A DNA stretch of 64,000 nucleotides. Origin: SAR116 cluster bacterium AG-355-O21 (lineage in GTDB: Bacteria; Pseudomonadota; Alphaproteobacteria; Thalassobaculales; Thalassobaculaceae). Numbering within the stretch: position 1 is the stretch's first letter; every line of letters starts with the position of its first letter. Location of the stretch: assembly GCA_003280605.1 (NCBI GenBank), contig QCEM01000002.1:62001-126000 (forward strand). Reading direction: 5' to 3'. A program made the translations under genes and the position numbers. Below, one piece after another: positions 33,690 to 44,248 of this stretch. The notes below the pieces were generated by a model, which worked only from the letters and a program-made list of their open reading frames with translations, was not told where the DNA came from and ran no database searches.

Positions 33690-36362
33690 TTATGGATCGA
33701 TGATTTCCTGCGCCGCTGCTTGCGCCGCCGATAAGCGTGCAATCGGTACCCGGAAGGGTGAGCACGAGACGTAGTCCAAGCCACTTCGATGGCAGAAATG
33801 AACCGATGCCGGATCACCGCCATGTTCGCCGCAAATGCCAAGTTTGATATCGGCGCGGGTTGCCCGCCCACGTTCGCTGGCGATCTCGATCAACTCGCCG
33901 ACACCTTCTTGGTCCAAGCTAACGAACGGATCCTGCTCAAAGATGCCCTGCGCCTCATAGGTCGCCACAAATGAGCCAATGTCGTCACGGCTAATGCCAT
34001 AGGTGGTTTGCGTCAGATCATTGGTGCCAAAACTAAAAAATTCGGCGCTGGCAGCAATATCTCCTGCACGCAACGCAGCCCGCGGCAGCTCGATCATGGT
34101 GCCAATCAGATAGTCGATATTTTGACCGCTTTCACGGACCACATCGGCGGCGGTTTGATCAATGACCGCTTTCAAAATGTCGATCTCGCGTTTGCTGGCG
34201 GCGAGTGGGATCATAATTTCCGGCACCACCGGCTCGGCGCTGTTCGCCGAAACGGCAATGACAGCTTCAAAGATAGCACGTGCCTGCATTTCACAAATTT
34301 CCGGGTAGCTGATGGCCAACCGGCAGCCGCGGTGGCCCAGCATCGGGTTTGATTCATGGAGTTCAAGTACGCGGTGGCGCACAACATCCGGGCCGACGCC
34401 TGCAGCGGCGGCAACATCGGCCATTTCAGCGTCACCATGAGGTAAGAATTCATGCAACGGCGGATCCAGCAACCGGATGGTCACCGGCAAGCCGGCCATG
34501 ATTTTGAATAAATCGCTAAAATCTTGACGTTGCATGGGCAAGATTTTCGCCAGCGCGGCGCGTCTGCCGGTCGCATCATTGGCCAAAATCATTTCCCGCA
34601 TGGCAACGATCCGGTCAGCTTCAAAGAACATATGTTCGGTTCGGCACAGACCAATGCCTTCGGCCCCGAAATCGCGGGCTGTTTGGGCGTCGGCAGGGGT
34701 TTCGGCATTGGTCCGAACCCGTAATCGACGCAGCTTATCGGCCCAGGACATGACCGTTGCGAAATCACCGGAAAGGACAGGCTTCACGGTGGGCACTTGC
34801 CCGGCCATGACTTCGCCGGTGGCACCGTCAATGGTGATCCAATCGCCACCTTTGATGGTCCGATCAGCCACGAAAAAACATTCCGCCTGCATATCCACGC
34901 GAATTGATCCGGCACCGGAAACACAGGGCCGGCCCATGCCGCGGGCAACAACCGCCGCATGGCTGGTCATGCCGCCGCGGGTGGTCAAAATCCCCTCGGC
35001 AGCATGCATGCCGTGAATGTCTTCAGGGCTGGTTTCGATGCGCACCAAGACAACTTTATCGCCTGCTTGGGCGCGGGCCTCGGCTTCATCGGCCGTGAAC
35101 ACGACCTGCCCGCTGGCGGCGCCGGGTGAGGCCGGCAAGCCACGCCCTAAAACGTCACGAACAGCGCTTGGATCAAGGGTTGGATGCAGCAACTGATCGA
35201 GGGCGGACGGCTCAATCCGGCAAACCGCCTCGGCCTCGTTGATCAAGCCTTCAGCAACCATATCAACAGCAATCTTCAAGGCCGCCGAGGTGGTCCGCTT
35301 ACCGGAGCGGGTCTGCAACATGTACAGTTTGCCCTGTTGCACCGTGAATTCGATGTCCTGCATATCACGGTAATGCGCTTCCAGGCGGTCGCGGACCTGA
35401 CAAAGCTGCGCAAACACGGTCGGCATTGCCTCTTCCATCGCCGCCAAGTCACTGCCCTGGGCCTGCTTGCCGGCAATCGTCAACTGTTGCGGGGTGCGAA
35501 TGCCGGCAACCACGTCTTCACCTTGGGCATTAATTAAAAACTCACCGTAGAAAGCATTTTCCCCTGTTGACGGATCGCGGGTAAAGGCAACGCCGGTGGC
35601 ACAATCATCGCCCATATTGCCAAAGACCATGGCCTGCACATTGACAGCGGTCCCCCAAGCAGCGGGGATGGCGTGCAGGTTTCGGTACACAATGGCCCGC
35701 TGGTTCATCCAGGAATCAAATACCGCACCAATCGCGCCCCATAATTGTGTCATCGGGTCTTGGGGAAAGGCGCTGCCAAGCTCGCTTTGCACTTTTTCTT
35801 TATATTGCGCCGTTAAGGCCCGCAAATCATCGGCGCTCAGATCCGTATCGAGATCAACGCCGCGTGCTTCTTTTGCAAGTTCAAGCAGTTCTTCAAAGTG
35901 ATAATGATCAACCCCAAGAACCACGTTGGCATACATTTGAATGAAGCGGCGATAGCTGTCGAAGGCGAACCTTGGGTCACCGGAGCGGGCTGCAAGTCCT
36001 TCCACAGTGATATCATTGAGGCCAAGGTTCAGAACCGTATCCATCATCCCAGGCATGGATGCCCGCGCCCCTGAGCGCACCGATACCAGCAATGGATTTT
36101 CCGGGTTGCCAAAACGGCTGTCGGTCGCTTCTTCAACTGCGTTCAGGGCACTGACAACCTGTGCCTGCAGAGTGTCCGGATAGCTGCGATCATGGTTGTT
36201 AAACCAGGTACAAACCTCGGTGGTAATTGTGAAGCCTGGGGGAACTGGTAGGTCCAATCGTGCCATCTCGGCCAGGTTGGCACCTTTGCCGCCCAGCAAG
36301 TTGCGCATTCCTGTATCACCCTCAGAGGATGTGCCTCCAAACCCATAAACCCATTTGGACAT
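33690..36362 (-). CDS. ppdK: Pyruvate, phosphate dikinase
   Basis: An 890-residue enzyme interconverting pyruvate + ATP + Pi with phosphoenolpyruvate + AMP + PPi. It has the N-terminal ATP-grasp domain (NLLGGKGANLAEMARL, then FTITTEVC), the swivelling phosphohistidine domain with GGMTSHAAVVARGMGRPCVSG (His in TSHA), and the C-terminal PEP-binding barrel ending near GICGEHGGDP. Normal length. It lies downstream of glyQ-glyS on the same strand with nine bases to the glyS stop, so it probably shares their promoter. It lets the cell make PEP from pyruvate or lactate-type carbon. Confidence 0.95.
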   Translation of the reverse strand: MSKWVYGFGGTSSEGDTGMRNLLGGKGANLAEMARLDLPVPPGFTITTEVCTWFNNHDRSYPDTLQAQVVSALNAVEEATDSRFGNPENPLLVSVRSGARASMPGMMDTVLNLGLNDITVEGLAARSGDPRFAFDSYRRFIQMYANVVLGVDHYHFEELLELAKEARGVDLDTDLSADDLRALTAQYKEKVQSELGSAFPQDPMTQLWGAIGAVFDSWMNQRAIVYRNLHAIPAAWGTAVNVQAMVFGNMGDDCATGVAFTRDPSTGENAFYGEFLINAQGEDVVAGIRTPQQLTIAGKQAQGSDLAAMEEAMPTVFAQLCQVRDRLEAHYRDMQDIEFTVQQGKLYMLQTRSGKRTTSAALKIAVDMVAEGLINEAEAVCRIEPSALDQLLHPTLDPSAVRDVLGRGLPASPGAASGQVVFTADEAEARAQAGDKVVLVRIETSPEDIHGMHAAEGILTTRGGMTSHAAVVARGMGRPCVSGAGSIRVDMQAECFFVADRTIKGGDWITIDGATGEVMAGQVPTVKPVLSGDFATVMSWADKLRRLRVRTNAETPADAQTARDFGAEGIGLCRTEHMFFEADRIVAMREMILANDATGRRAALAKILPMQRQDFSDLFKIMAGLPVTIRLLDPPLHEFLPHGDAEMADVAAAAGVGPDVVRHRVLELHESNPMLGHRGCRLAISYPEICEMQARAIFEAVIAVSANSAEPVVPEIMIPLAASKREIDILKAVIDQTAADVVRESGQNIDYLIGTMIELPRAALRAGDIAASAEFFSFGTNDLTQTTYGISRDDIGSFVATYEAQGIFEQDPFVSLDQEGVGELIEIASERGRATRADIKLGICGEHGGDPASVHFCHRSGLDYVSCSPFRVPIARLSAAQAAAQEIIDP

Positions 36363-36371
36363 GACTTATTC

Positions 36372-38447
36372 CTAACCTTCGATTTCGCCGAAATCGGCAA
36401 CCTTACCCATGGCACTTCGGATATGCGTTAGCAGCCGCAAACGATTGATCCGTAACGTCGGATCATCAGCATTGACTATGACGTTCTCGAAAAACGCGTC
36501 AAGAGGTGCGCGGAGCGCCGCCAAGGCTAACATGGCGGCGGCAAAATCCTCGTCCTTGAGCGCCGCCGTTAAGCCGGTATCTGCTGCGCTCAGGGCTTGA
36601 TGCAGCGCTTTCTCGGCAGTTTCGGTGAGATGGCTCGGATCAACAGCACCTGTGAAGCTATCACCGGCCTTCTTTTCTTCAGCGGCAACAATGTTGCTGG
36701 CGCGGCGGAATGCAATCAGCAAGTTTTCGCCGTCGTCGCTGGCAACAAAACGGCTTAACGCCTCAACCCGTGCCAACAGGCGCACCAAATCGTCCTCACC
36801 GCCAAGTGCAAAAACAGCTTGGATCAGGTCATGGCGGACACCTTGCTCACGCAGATGGACTTTCAGCCGGTCGGCAAAGAAAGGCAATAAATCAGCTGTT
36901 GCCCCAGGGCCGGTCAGGTCGCCGTACAATGATCGGGCGTGATCAAAAACAGTCTGCAAAGGCAACCGCAACTGGTTTTCAACAACCAAGCGGATGACGC
37001 CAAGGGCGGCACGGCGCAGGGCGAAAGGGTCTTTTGATCCGGTCGGTTTTTCATCAATCGCAAAAAACCCAACCAAGAGATCAATTTTATCGGCCAAGGC
37101 AACGGCAATGCTGACCGGCGCGGTGGGGCAATCATCGCTTGGCCCGGCTGGCGCATAATGTTCGGCGATGGCGGCGGCGACAGCTTCCGGCTCAGCATCG
37201 TGGCGGGCGTAATACTGTCCCATGATGCCTTGAACTTCGGGAAATTCATAAACCATGGCGGTGGTCAGATCGGCCTTGGCAAGATGCGCCGCACGGGCCG
37301 CCAAGGCGTGATCGCAGCCGTCAATTGAGCGCGCCAGATAGTCGGCAAGATCCGTCATTCGGGTCACTTTGTCGGCCATGCCGCCCAACTTTTCGTAAAA
37401 AGTGACATTGCCAAGGGCGGCGACACGGCTGGCCAGCGGTGCATCGCGGTCGGTATCCCAAAAAAACTTTGCATCCGATAGGCGGGCCCGCAAAACCCGC
37501 TCGTTACCGGCAATAATGGTCTGATCGCGGTCAGCGTCGGCGGCCATATTAGCAACCACAATAAATCGGTTGGCCAGCTTGCCGGCGCTGTCTTCCAGAG
37601 CAAAATACTTCTGATGGCTGCGCATTGAGGTGGTCAACACCTCCGGCGGGATTTCCATAAACGCGGCATCAATGGTGCCCATGAGTGGATGCGGCCATTC
37701 GACCAAGCCGGCAACCTCATCCAGCAAACCTGGATCGTCAATTAAACGCAGACCTTCGGCGGCGGCCAAGGCGGTGGCCTGCTCTAAGATACGGGCTTTA
37801 CGATCCGCACGGTCCAAAATCACATAAGCGTCGGCCAGCTGTGCCTGGTAATCCTTAAAATTTTGGATTTTGAGCGGCTCGGGCGCCAGGAAGCGATGGC
37901 CGCGGGTTTCGTCCGTGAACCGCAAACGCCAATCACCTAGATCAATCTCGCCGGTCAAGGTGACACCGTCGAATATCGCCAAAACGGCTTGTAAGGGTCG
38001 CACATAACGCTGGGTATTTCGCGCCCATCGCTGGCTTTTTGGCCAGGGCAGGTCGCGGACGGCGCGTTCGCTCAACTCAACCAATAGATCGGCTGTTGGC
38101 CGGCCGCTTTGCTCGACCACCGCAAACAGGAAAAGCCCTTTTGGTGTGTCGCGTTCTTCGACCTGCGCCCGGCTCAGACCAACCGAACCTAAAAATCCGG
38201 CGATGGCTTTTTCAGGTGCGTCAGCCCGTGGACCGCGTTTTTCTTCCCGGCGGTCAGCTTGTGCCAGTGGCAGCTCATCAATCACAAGCGCCAGTCGTCG
38301 GGGCGTCACAAACGCATGGGCGGAACCGAAATCCAAGCCTGCGGCCTGCAAGCCGTCAACGAAAATCCGCTTCAGGTCGGCAGCGGCACGGGCTTGCATA
38401 CGGGCTGGAATTTCTTCGGAAAACAACTCCAACAGGAATTCAGCCAT
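36372..38447 (-). CDS. glyS: Glycine--tRNA ligase beta subunit
   Basis: The 691-residue beta subunit of the alpha2-beta2 bacterial glycyl-tRNA synthetase. The start [17 protein letters not shown] is diagnostic, and the anticodon-binding and HD-type domains follow, with the C-terminal part near [16 protein letters not shown] 38447 lies inside the last codons of glyQ (eight-base overlap), a tight co-translation arrangement. A longer frame to 38501 is rejected because it would overlap glyQ by 60 bases with unlike sequence. Confidence 0.95.
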   Translation of the reverse strand: MAEFLLELFSEEIPARMQARAAADLKRIFVDGLQAAGLDFGSAHAFVTPRRLALVIDELPLAQADRREEKRGPRADAPEKAIAGFLGSVGLSRAQVEERDTPKGLFLFAVVEQSGRPTADLLVELSERAVRDLPWPKSQRWARNTQRYVRPLQAVLAIFDGVTLTGEIDLGDWRLRFTDETRGHRFLAPEPLKIQNFKDYQAQLADAYVILDRADRKARILEQATALAAAEGLRLIDDPGLLDEVAGLVEWPHPLMGTIDAAFMEIPPEVLTTSMRSHQKYFALEDSAGKLANRFIVVANMAADADRDQTIIAGNERVLRARLSDAKFFWDTDRDAPLASRVAALGNVTFYEKLGGMADKVTRMTDLADYLARSIDGCDHALAARAAHLAKADLTTAMVYEFPEVQGIMGQYYARHDAEPEAVAAAIAEHYAPAGPSDDCPTAPVSIAVALADKIDLLVGFFAIDEKPTGSKDPFALRRAALGVIRLVVENQLRLPLQTVFDHARSLYGDLTGPGATADLLPFFADRLKVHLREQGVRHDLIQAVFALGGEDDLVRLLARVEALSRFVASDDGENLLIAFRRASNIVAAEEKKAGDSFTGAVDPSHLTETAEKALHQALSAADTGLTAALKDEDFAAAMLALAALRAPLDAFFENVIVNADDPTLRINRLRLLTHIRSAMGKVADFGEIEG

Positions 38448-39372
38448 TGGCTTGCTCCTGGGCGTCTTTACCGGCGGCAACCCAGCTCTCACAGCAGCCA
38501 CGCGCCAGCGCCCGCACGCGGCCGATATAGGCTTGCCGTTCGGTCACGCTGATCACCCCACGGGCATCCAATAGGTTAAACAAATGACTGGCTTTCATAC
38601 ATTGATCATATGCCGGTAACGGCACCGGCCGAGAATGCGCTAACAGCGCGTGGCAAGCACGCTCGGCGTCATCGAACTGGCGCAGCAAGGTATCGGTGTC
38701 GGCGAGCTCAAAATTATGCGTCGAAAACTGCCATTCAGCCTGTTTGAAGATGTCACCATAAACCTTACCGCCTTGGTCTTTCGGCACCCCGTCCCAATCC
38801 AGATCGTAAACACTGTCGACATTTTGGATAAACATCGCCAGACGTTCCAAACCATAGGTCAGTTCAACCGGCACGGGATCACATTCAATCCCGCCGACTT
38901 GCTGAAAATAGGTGAATTGAGTGACTTCCATGCCATCGCACCAAACCTCCCAGCCAAGACCCCAGGCCCCCAAAGTCGGACTTTCCCAGTCATCCTCAAC
39001 AAAGCGAATGTCATGCTGCATGGGATCAAGGCCAATGGCTTTCAGTGAGCCGAGATAAAGTTCTTGGCTATCAACCGGTGACGGTTTCATCAGCACTTGG
39101 AATTGATAGTAATGTTGTAACCGATTCGGGTTCTCGCCATAGCGACCATCGGTTGGCCGCCGCGATGGTTGCACATAGGCGCAGTTCCAAATTTCGTCAG
39201 GGCCAAGCGCCCGCAAGGTCGTTGCCGGATGAAAAGTTCCAGCGCCAACCTCCATATCATAGGGTTGCAAGATGACGCAGCCTTGGCGCGCCCAATAGGC
39301 TTGCAAGGTCAAAATAAGAGACTGAAAGTCACGCGCGGGTGCGGTGCTATCTGCGGTGGTCGCGGTTGCCAT
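38440..39372 (-). CDS. glyQ: Glycine--tRNA ligase alpha subunit
   Basis: The 310-residue catalytic alpha subunit. Family signatures are [22 protein letters not shown] near the N-terminus (read as two adjacent blocks), [19 protein letters not shown] and [19 protein letters not shown]. It is the first gene of the glyQ-glyS-ppdK run. The preceding gap (39373-39465) separates it from the hydrolase pair, so the promoter is probably there. Standard length. Confidence 0.96.
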   Translation of the reverse strand: MATATTADSTAPARDFQSLILTLQAYWARQGCVILQPYDMEVGAGTFHPATTLRALGPDEIWNCAYVQPSRRPTDGRYGENPNRLQHYYQFQVLMKPSPVDSQELYLGSLKAIGLDPMQHDIRFVEDDWESPTLGAWGLGWEVWCDGMEVTQFTYFQQVGGIECDPVPVELTYGLERLAMFIQNVDSVYDLDWDGVPKDQGGKVYGDIFKQAEWQFSTHNFELADTDTLLRQFDDAERACHALLAHSRPVPLPAYDQCMKASHLFNLLDARGVISVTERQAYIGRVRALARGCCESWVAAGKDAQEQANG

Positions 39373-39465
39373 TCAGAACATCTTTCTTGGCGGAATGCTG
39401 CGGGTGCGAGAAGATAGGCGACGACTGGCTCCGAATCAAGCGAGCATTCGACTGTCGGGCATCGC

Positions 39466-40425
39466 TTAGGTACAAAAATCGCGTGTGATGGCAGCGCTTA
39501 GATCGTCGATCAAATGCCAGGCTTGATCGACCATGCGGCTGTAATGGATGAAGGCATGAACCATCCCGCGATAAATAATGAAATCACCATGGTTGCCAAC
39601 GGTGCGCAAGCGATGGGCCAGCTGGACGGACTCGTCAAGCAAAGGGTCAAGACCGGCTGCAAACACATGGACCGGCGGCAAGCCGCTAAGATCCGCCGCG
39701 CCAAGGCACAGCCGCGGATCGTCGGCGTCAGCATGATCTGCTAACAGCATGTCACGATAGATCGCTAAATCGGCAATCGGTAAGTCAAATTCGGGGCCGC
39801 CAAACTTGCCATAGGATGGGCTGTCCAGCTGCCGAAAATAGGCCCCATAAATAAGCCCTGCCGATTTCAGCGTGTGGCGGCCGTGGTCCCGGTCCGTAAG
39901 CACTGCCGCAAGTGCCCAAGACGCGCCGGCAGAATCCCCAGCAACGGCAATTTTCTCAGGGTTCAGCTGCCAGGCGGTAGCATTGGCAAGACTGTACTCG
40001 ACCGCCGCCAAGCAGTCGTCCAGGGGCTTTGGAAATTTATTTTCCGGCGCCAGTCGATAATCGACAGCAATCACGGCGCAGCCGGATTGTTGGGCGATCA
40101 GGCGCGTGACCTTGTCATGGGTTTGTAAATTACCGACCACATTGCCGCCGCCATGAAAGAAGATAATGCCCGGCAGGCTGCTTCCGGCACGAGGGTAATA
40201 GCGGCGCACAGGGATCGGCCCATGCGGCCCCGGTAATTGATCATCAATCACCTGCGCCAACTCAGGGGCGTCAGCATTCCACCATTGCCGGCCAAGATCA
40301 TATTGCCGCCGGGCCTCGGTGATCTCGGTGCCGTTACCTTCCGAGGTCAGATTATGGGCGGCGGCAATCTCGGCCTTGCGCCGCATCGCCAGGCGCATCT
40401 GTGGATCAAGGCGGTGAGCTGCCAT
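39466..40425 (-). CDS. HSL-type alpha/beta hydrolase 1
   Basis: A 319-residue esterase/lipase of the hormone-sensitive-lipase family. Oxyanion-hole IFFHGGGNVVG near residue 93, nucleophile Ser in VAGDSAGAS near 164, and C-terminal Asp (DPLLDESV) and His (VHAFIHYS) complete the triad. It overlaps the next gene by a single base (40425), and both encode full-length HSL paralogues, so this is a tandem duplication. Likely short-chain carboxylesterases acting on small esters or lactones; the substrate is unknown. Confidence 0.88.
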   Translation of the reverse strand: MAAHRLDPQMRLAMRRKAEIAAAHNLTSEGNGTEITEARRQYDLGRQWWNADAPELAQVIDDQLPGPHGPIPVRRYYPRAGSSLPGIIFFHGGGNVVGNLQTHDKVTRLIAQQSGCAVIAVDYRLAPENKFPKPLDDCLAAVEYSLANATAWQLNPEKIAVAGDSAGASWALAAVLTDRDHGRHTLKSAGLIYGAYFRQLDSPSYGKFGGPEFDLPIADLAIYRDMLLADHADADDPRLCLGAADLSGLPPVHVFAAGLDPLLDESVQLAHRLRTVGNHGDFIIYRGMVHAFIHYSRMVDQAWHLIDDLSAAITRDFCT

Positions 40426-41411
40426 TATGTCGGTACGTCCAATTGAAGATCTTTGCGGGCGGCGGCGGCGGATTGGTCGATCAATGCATGGGCATCGTCA
40501 ACCATCCGGGTCAAGTTAATGAAAGCGTGCACCATGCCGGGGAAAACCCGAAACTCGCCCGGCACGCCGGCGGCCCGTAATTTGCTGTTGAAGGCAATCG
40601 AGTCATGACACAGAACATCAAGCTCGGCGGCATAAACATGGGTTGGCGGCAAGCCTTTCAGATCGGCATTTTGAACGGCGACACGGGGGTCTGTGGGATC
40701 GCCGTCAGGGCCAAGATAATGGTGGAAGAAAGCCATCATCATTTCCCGCGAGAGACCATAGCGGCCATCGGCAAACTGCTGATAGGAGGCGGTTTCAAAA
40801 TCATTGTTGAAAACCCCATAGAACAGCAGCAGCGACTTTAAGCTGTTATCGCCGGCATCCCGCAGGTCGAGCGCCAACGCGGCGGCAAGGTTACCGCCGG
40901 CACTGTCGCCGCCAAGCACTAATTGATCGGGGTCGATGCCGTAATCTTTGCCGGCCTGCCGTATATGGTCATAGACAGCCCGGGATTCCTCTAAAGCCAC
41001 CGGGAAGCGTGCTTCGGGCGATAAACTGTAGTCTACGGCAATCACCACAGCACCGGTTTTCAGGGCCAAATAACGCATCGCTCTGTGATGCGTTTCAAGA
41101 CTGCCCATGACCCAGCCGCCACCGTGCAAATATACCAACCCGGGTGCCTGCTTTGCATCGGTCGGGTAAATTAAGCGCACAGGAATATCGCCTTTTGGAC
41201 CCTTGATAACCGTATCGACGGTGTTTGCGACCGCGGGTAAATCAGCGTTCCACCAGGCCCTCTCTTGTTCCATCCGTTGCCGGCCTGCGGCAGGGCTGAG
41301 GTCTTCCCGGCGACCGCTGAGATTCTGTTCGGTTGCAATTTCAGTCATCCGCGCAATCGCCTGCAGCATATCATCGGCGAGGGGCGGATCTTGGTTATCG
41401 GTGGAGGTCAT
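40425..41411 (-). CDS. HSL-type alpha/beta hydrolase 2
   Basis: A 328-residue paralogue of the neighbouring hydrolase, with the oxyanion motif VYLHGGGWVMG, nucleophile GGDSAGGN, and acid/His segments LDVLCHDS and MVHAFINLT. The two proteins align throughout, including the common start region MxAIARMTEIAxEQNLS versus MRRKAEIAAAHNLTS. It is transcribed ahead of hydrolase 1. With a sulfatase/phosphonate-hydrolase gene upstream on the same strand, the trio could degrade ester-bearing natural compounds. Confidence 0.88.
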   Translation of the reverse strand: MTSTDNQDPPLADDMLQAIARMTEIATEQNLSGRREDLSPAAGRQRMEQERAWWNADLPAVANTVDTVIKGPKGDIPVRLIYPTDAKQAPGLVYLHGGGWVMGSLETHHRAMRYLALKTGAVVIAVDYSLSPEARFPVALEESRAVYDHIRQAGKDYGIDPDQLVLGGDSAGGNLAAALALDLRDAGDNSLKSLLLFYGVFNNDFETASYQQFADGRYGLSREMMMAFFHHYLGPDGDPTDPRVAVQNADLKGLPPTHVYAAELDVLCHDSIAFNSKLRAAGVPGEFRVFPGMVHAFINLTRMVDDAHALIDQSAAAARKDLQLDVPT

Positions 41412-41473
41412 CGAAACTAGCCTTTGTCGGGGGTTCTCAGAGACAATGCGCCGGCACCGGCGCGGCGGGCGGA

Positions 41474-43006
41474 TTATGCCATCATTCCGTCAGCTGTTGC
41501 TAGCATATGGCTTAAACCACGACCGCTGTAGCGCATCCGCCAGGACAGCATTCGGCTGCGCAGCGAGCTTAAAACAGCACTATAATTTGGGTTTTCGATC
41601 AGATTATGGTTCTCGTTTGGGTCTTCCTGCAGATCGAATAATAATGCCGGTAAGGCGGCAAAATGCACATATTTGAAGCGCTCGTTACGGATCACCGCAA
41701 GCTGGTGGTCATCACCACAACTGTTCTGGCTTGGCGCAAATTCCTGTGCCGCATGGCGAAAATCAAACTCCCAGTGCACCTCTTGGCGCCAATCGCTTGG
41801 CTCGATACCGTTCAAGAACGGCTGCAGCGCATGGCCATTTAAGGCCATCGGCGGCGCCATGCCGAGGGCATTTAAAATGGTCGGCACAAGATCAATGTTT
41901 TCGGTGAACTGTTGCACAACCTGGCCGCGTCTTGCGGCGTCAGGGTCCCGGATGATCAATGGAATATGATAGGCCCCGTCGAAATATCCGGCTTTGCCGA
42001 AGATGTAATGATCACCCAGCATTTCGCCGTGATCAGAGGTGAAAATGATCAGGGTTTGATCATATTGTCCATGGGCTTTCAGCCAGGCGATCAAGCGCCC
42101 CATTTGGGCATCCACTTCGGCAATCATGGCAAAATAAATCGCCCGCAGGATGGCCACTTGGTCGGTGTCGAAATCGGCGGCGCGGCCGGTCCCATTGGCG
42201 ATAAAAAAATGCGCCGGGTTTTGCGCCAGTAAGGCGGCCAAAAAGGGATGTTGCCGGGCTTCGCTGGCGATGTCGGCGGCGCGCACAGGCGACGGCATCG
42301 CCGCCGGGTCAAACAATGCATTATACGGTGCCGGTACGCAGAAAGGGGGGTGCGGCCGTAGCAAGGATAAATGCGCAAACCAGGGCGTTGTTCCTTGTTT
42401 TTCGGCGTAGTCGGTAAACGCATTCACCACGAAAGCTGTCTCGGTTTCCTCGGCAGCAAAGCGCGGCGGATCTAATGTTGGGTTATTCCCAGGGTCCGGG
42501 TAAAGGGCCGGATCAGGCAGGTATAAATCCATTTCCGCCGCTGGCACATCGACCCCGCGCGCCGCCAGCCATTGCCGCCATGGTTGGCCATAACCATCCA
42601 GCATGACACCGCCACGGGCATCGGTACGAAATCCCGGCATCACCCCTTCATAGGTGCGCACCCAAGGGTCATCCTCGGAGCTGATCCGGGGATCACGGGT
42701 TTGGTCCGTATACCCAAAAAGTACCGGGTCATATCCGTTCCGACGAACCATGCGAGCGATATTATCATGGCGATGATCAAGCGGCGTGCCATTGCTGACA
42801 ACCCGATGATTCATCAAATAAAGCCCGGTCAGCAGGCTTGCCCGTGAGGGCGAGCAGGGGGTTGCTTGGCAAAAATGCTGCTCAAACAGGGTGCCGTCGC
42901 CTGCTAACGCGTCAAGGTTTGGTGTCTGCACGTGATCGTGACCACGCACCGAAAGACAGTCACCACGAAATTGATCGGCAGTGATTAAAAGGACGTTTTT
43001 GACCAT
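41474..43006 (-). CDS. Sulfatase family hydrolase, phosphonate-monoester-hydrolase-like
   Basis: A 510-residue alkaline-phosphatase-superfamily enzyme. The formylglycine motif is C51-S-P-S-R (ATPCSPSRASLLTG), so Cys is expected to be oxidised to formylglycine. Metal and substrate motifs include LLITADQFRGD, HLSLLRPHPPF, and FTSDHGEMLGDH. The long stretches GLYLMNHRVVSN and YKYVHFAALPALLFDL match phosphonate monoester hydrolase/arylsulfatase PMH proteins more closely than classic arylsulfatases. It starts at ATG 43006, not the upstream in-frame start. The reaction is cleavage of a sulfate or phosphonate/phosphodiester; substrate preference needs assay. Confidence 0.88.
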   Translation of the reverse strand: MVKNVLLITADQFRGDCLSVRGHDHVQTPNLDALAGDGTLFEQHFCQATPCSPSRASLLTGLYLMNHRVVSNGTPLDHRHDNIARMVRRNGYDPVLFGYTDQTRDPRISSEDDPWVRTYEGVMPGFRTDARGGVMLDGYGQPWRQWLAARGVDVPAAEMDLYLPDPALYPDPGNNPTLDPPRFAAEETETAFVVNAFTDYAEKQGTTPWFAHLSLLRPHPPFCVPAPYNALFDPAAMPSPVRAADIASEARQHPFLAALLAQNPAHFFIANGTGRAADFDTDQVAILRAIYFAMIAEVDAQMGRLIAWLKAHGQYDQTLIIFTSDHGEMLGDHYIFGKAGYFDGAYHIPLIIRDPDAARRGQVVQQFTENIDLVPTILNALGMAPPMALNGHALQPFLNGIEPSDWRQEVHWEFDFRHAAQEFAPSQNSCGDDHQLAVIRNERFKYVHFAALPALLFDLQEDPNENHNLIENPNYSAVLSSLRSRMLSWRMRYSGRGLSHMLATADGMMA

Positions 43007-43136
43007 GTGACCGCGCTCTTCCCTCCGGTGATGACAGTTGGCTTGCGTTAATCCTGAAAGCAAGCAAAAGTATTATCACGACCCGCAGATAATTTCAGGT
43101 TCTTGATCTCCTAACCGCCGACCGAAAGAAGCAAAA

Positions 43137-44234
43137 ATGTCTATTCTTGATGCGATCCCGCTGTGTTTCTCCAACAGCTATGCTGAAGCGCGGCAGCGCT
43201 TTATCGATGCCGCCAAGGGCCTGGGGCTGACGCCAAAATCATATATAAATCCGCATCTTGGACCGACAGGAGAGGTCTTGGCGACTGATTGCCTGTGGCT
43301 TGGGCCAGCTGACGCAAAACGGGTTTTTGTGATGATTTCCTCGACACATGGGGTCGAAGGGTTTTGTGGCTCGGCTTGCCAGATTGATTGGCTGCTTCAG
43401 GGCGGCGCGGCAAATTTGCCGACAGCGACGGCGGCCCTGATCATCCACGCCATCAACCCGCATGGCTTTGCTTGGCAGCGCCGCGTGACCGAAGAAGGCT
43501 GTGATTTGAATCGCAACTATGTTGACTTTGCGCAACCGCTACCAGGGAATCCGGGCCATGATGAATTGGTGGATTGCTTTGTGCCGGCAGCATTAGACCC
43601 TGATAGCCTGGCCGCAGCCGATGAAAAAATTGCCGCTTTTCGGGCGGCGCATGGCGAAAATGCTTTTCAAGCCGCACGCAAACAGGGCCAGTATAAACAT
43701 GACCACAGCGTCTTTTTTGGCGGCTTTGCGCCGACCTGGGCGCGCCGCACCTTGGAAGCGATCATCGATGATTATGATTTGCCTTCACGGGCGTTAACGG
43801 TTGCCGTTGATTACCATACAGGCCTTGGTCCGCATGGCCATGGCGAGCCGATCTGCGGGCATTTACCCGACACCGCCGGCTTCCGCCGTGTGATTGATAT
43901 GTATGGTGACTTTGTTGGTGTGCCGGAACTTGGCACGTCATCCTCAATTCCGTTGTCAGGCACCTCGCGCGAAATGTGGAACCGCAAGCTTGGGGATAAT
44001 TATGCTTATGTTGCGCTGGAATACGGGACTTACGCCCCAGATAATGGCTTGCGCACCATGCGTGCCGATCATTGGCTGCACGCCCAGGGCGCGGTAGACT
44101 GGCAGGCACCGGCAACCCAGGCCATCAAAGCGGCCCTGAAAAAGCATTTTTATCCGGCCACTCGCGACTGGCAGGAAATGGTGCTGTGGCGCAGTCGGCA
44201 GGTGCAGCGGCAAAGTCTTGCCGGTCTGCTTTAA
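43137..44234 (+). CDS. DUF2817 domain protein (M14-like carboxypeptidase fold)
   Basis: A 365-residue DUF2817 protein, related to zinc carboxypeptidase/succinylglutamate desuccinylase folds. Metal-site candidates are STHGVEGFCGSA (HxxE near residue 71), NPHGFAWQRRVTEEGCDLNRNY, and VDYHTGLGPHGHGEPI. It likely hydrolyses an amide in the cytoplasm. N-formylglutamate amidohydrolase follows after 14 bases, so both fit a small amide-degradation operon. It is divergent from the sulfatase gene. Confidence 0.85.
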   Translation: MSILDAIPLCFSNSYAEARQRFIDAAKGLGLTPKSYINPHLGPTGEVLATDCLWLGPADAKRVFVMISSTHGVEGFCGSACQIDWLLQGGAANLPTATAALIIHAINPHGFAWQRRVTEEGCDLNRNYVDFAQPLPGNPGHDELVDCFVPAALDPDSLAAADEKIAAFRAAHGENAFQAARKQGQYKHDHSVFFGGFAPTWARRTLEAIIDDYDLPSRALTVAVDYHTGLGPHGHGEPICGHLPDTAGFRRVIDMYGDFVGVPELGTSSSIPLSGTSREMWNRKLGDNYAYVALEYGTYAPDNGLRTMRADHWLHAQGAVDWQAPATQAIKAALKKHFYPATRDWQEMVLWRSRQVQRQSLAGLL

Positions 44235-44248
44235 AAGGAGCCGAGCGA

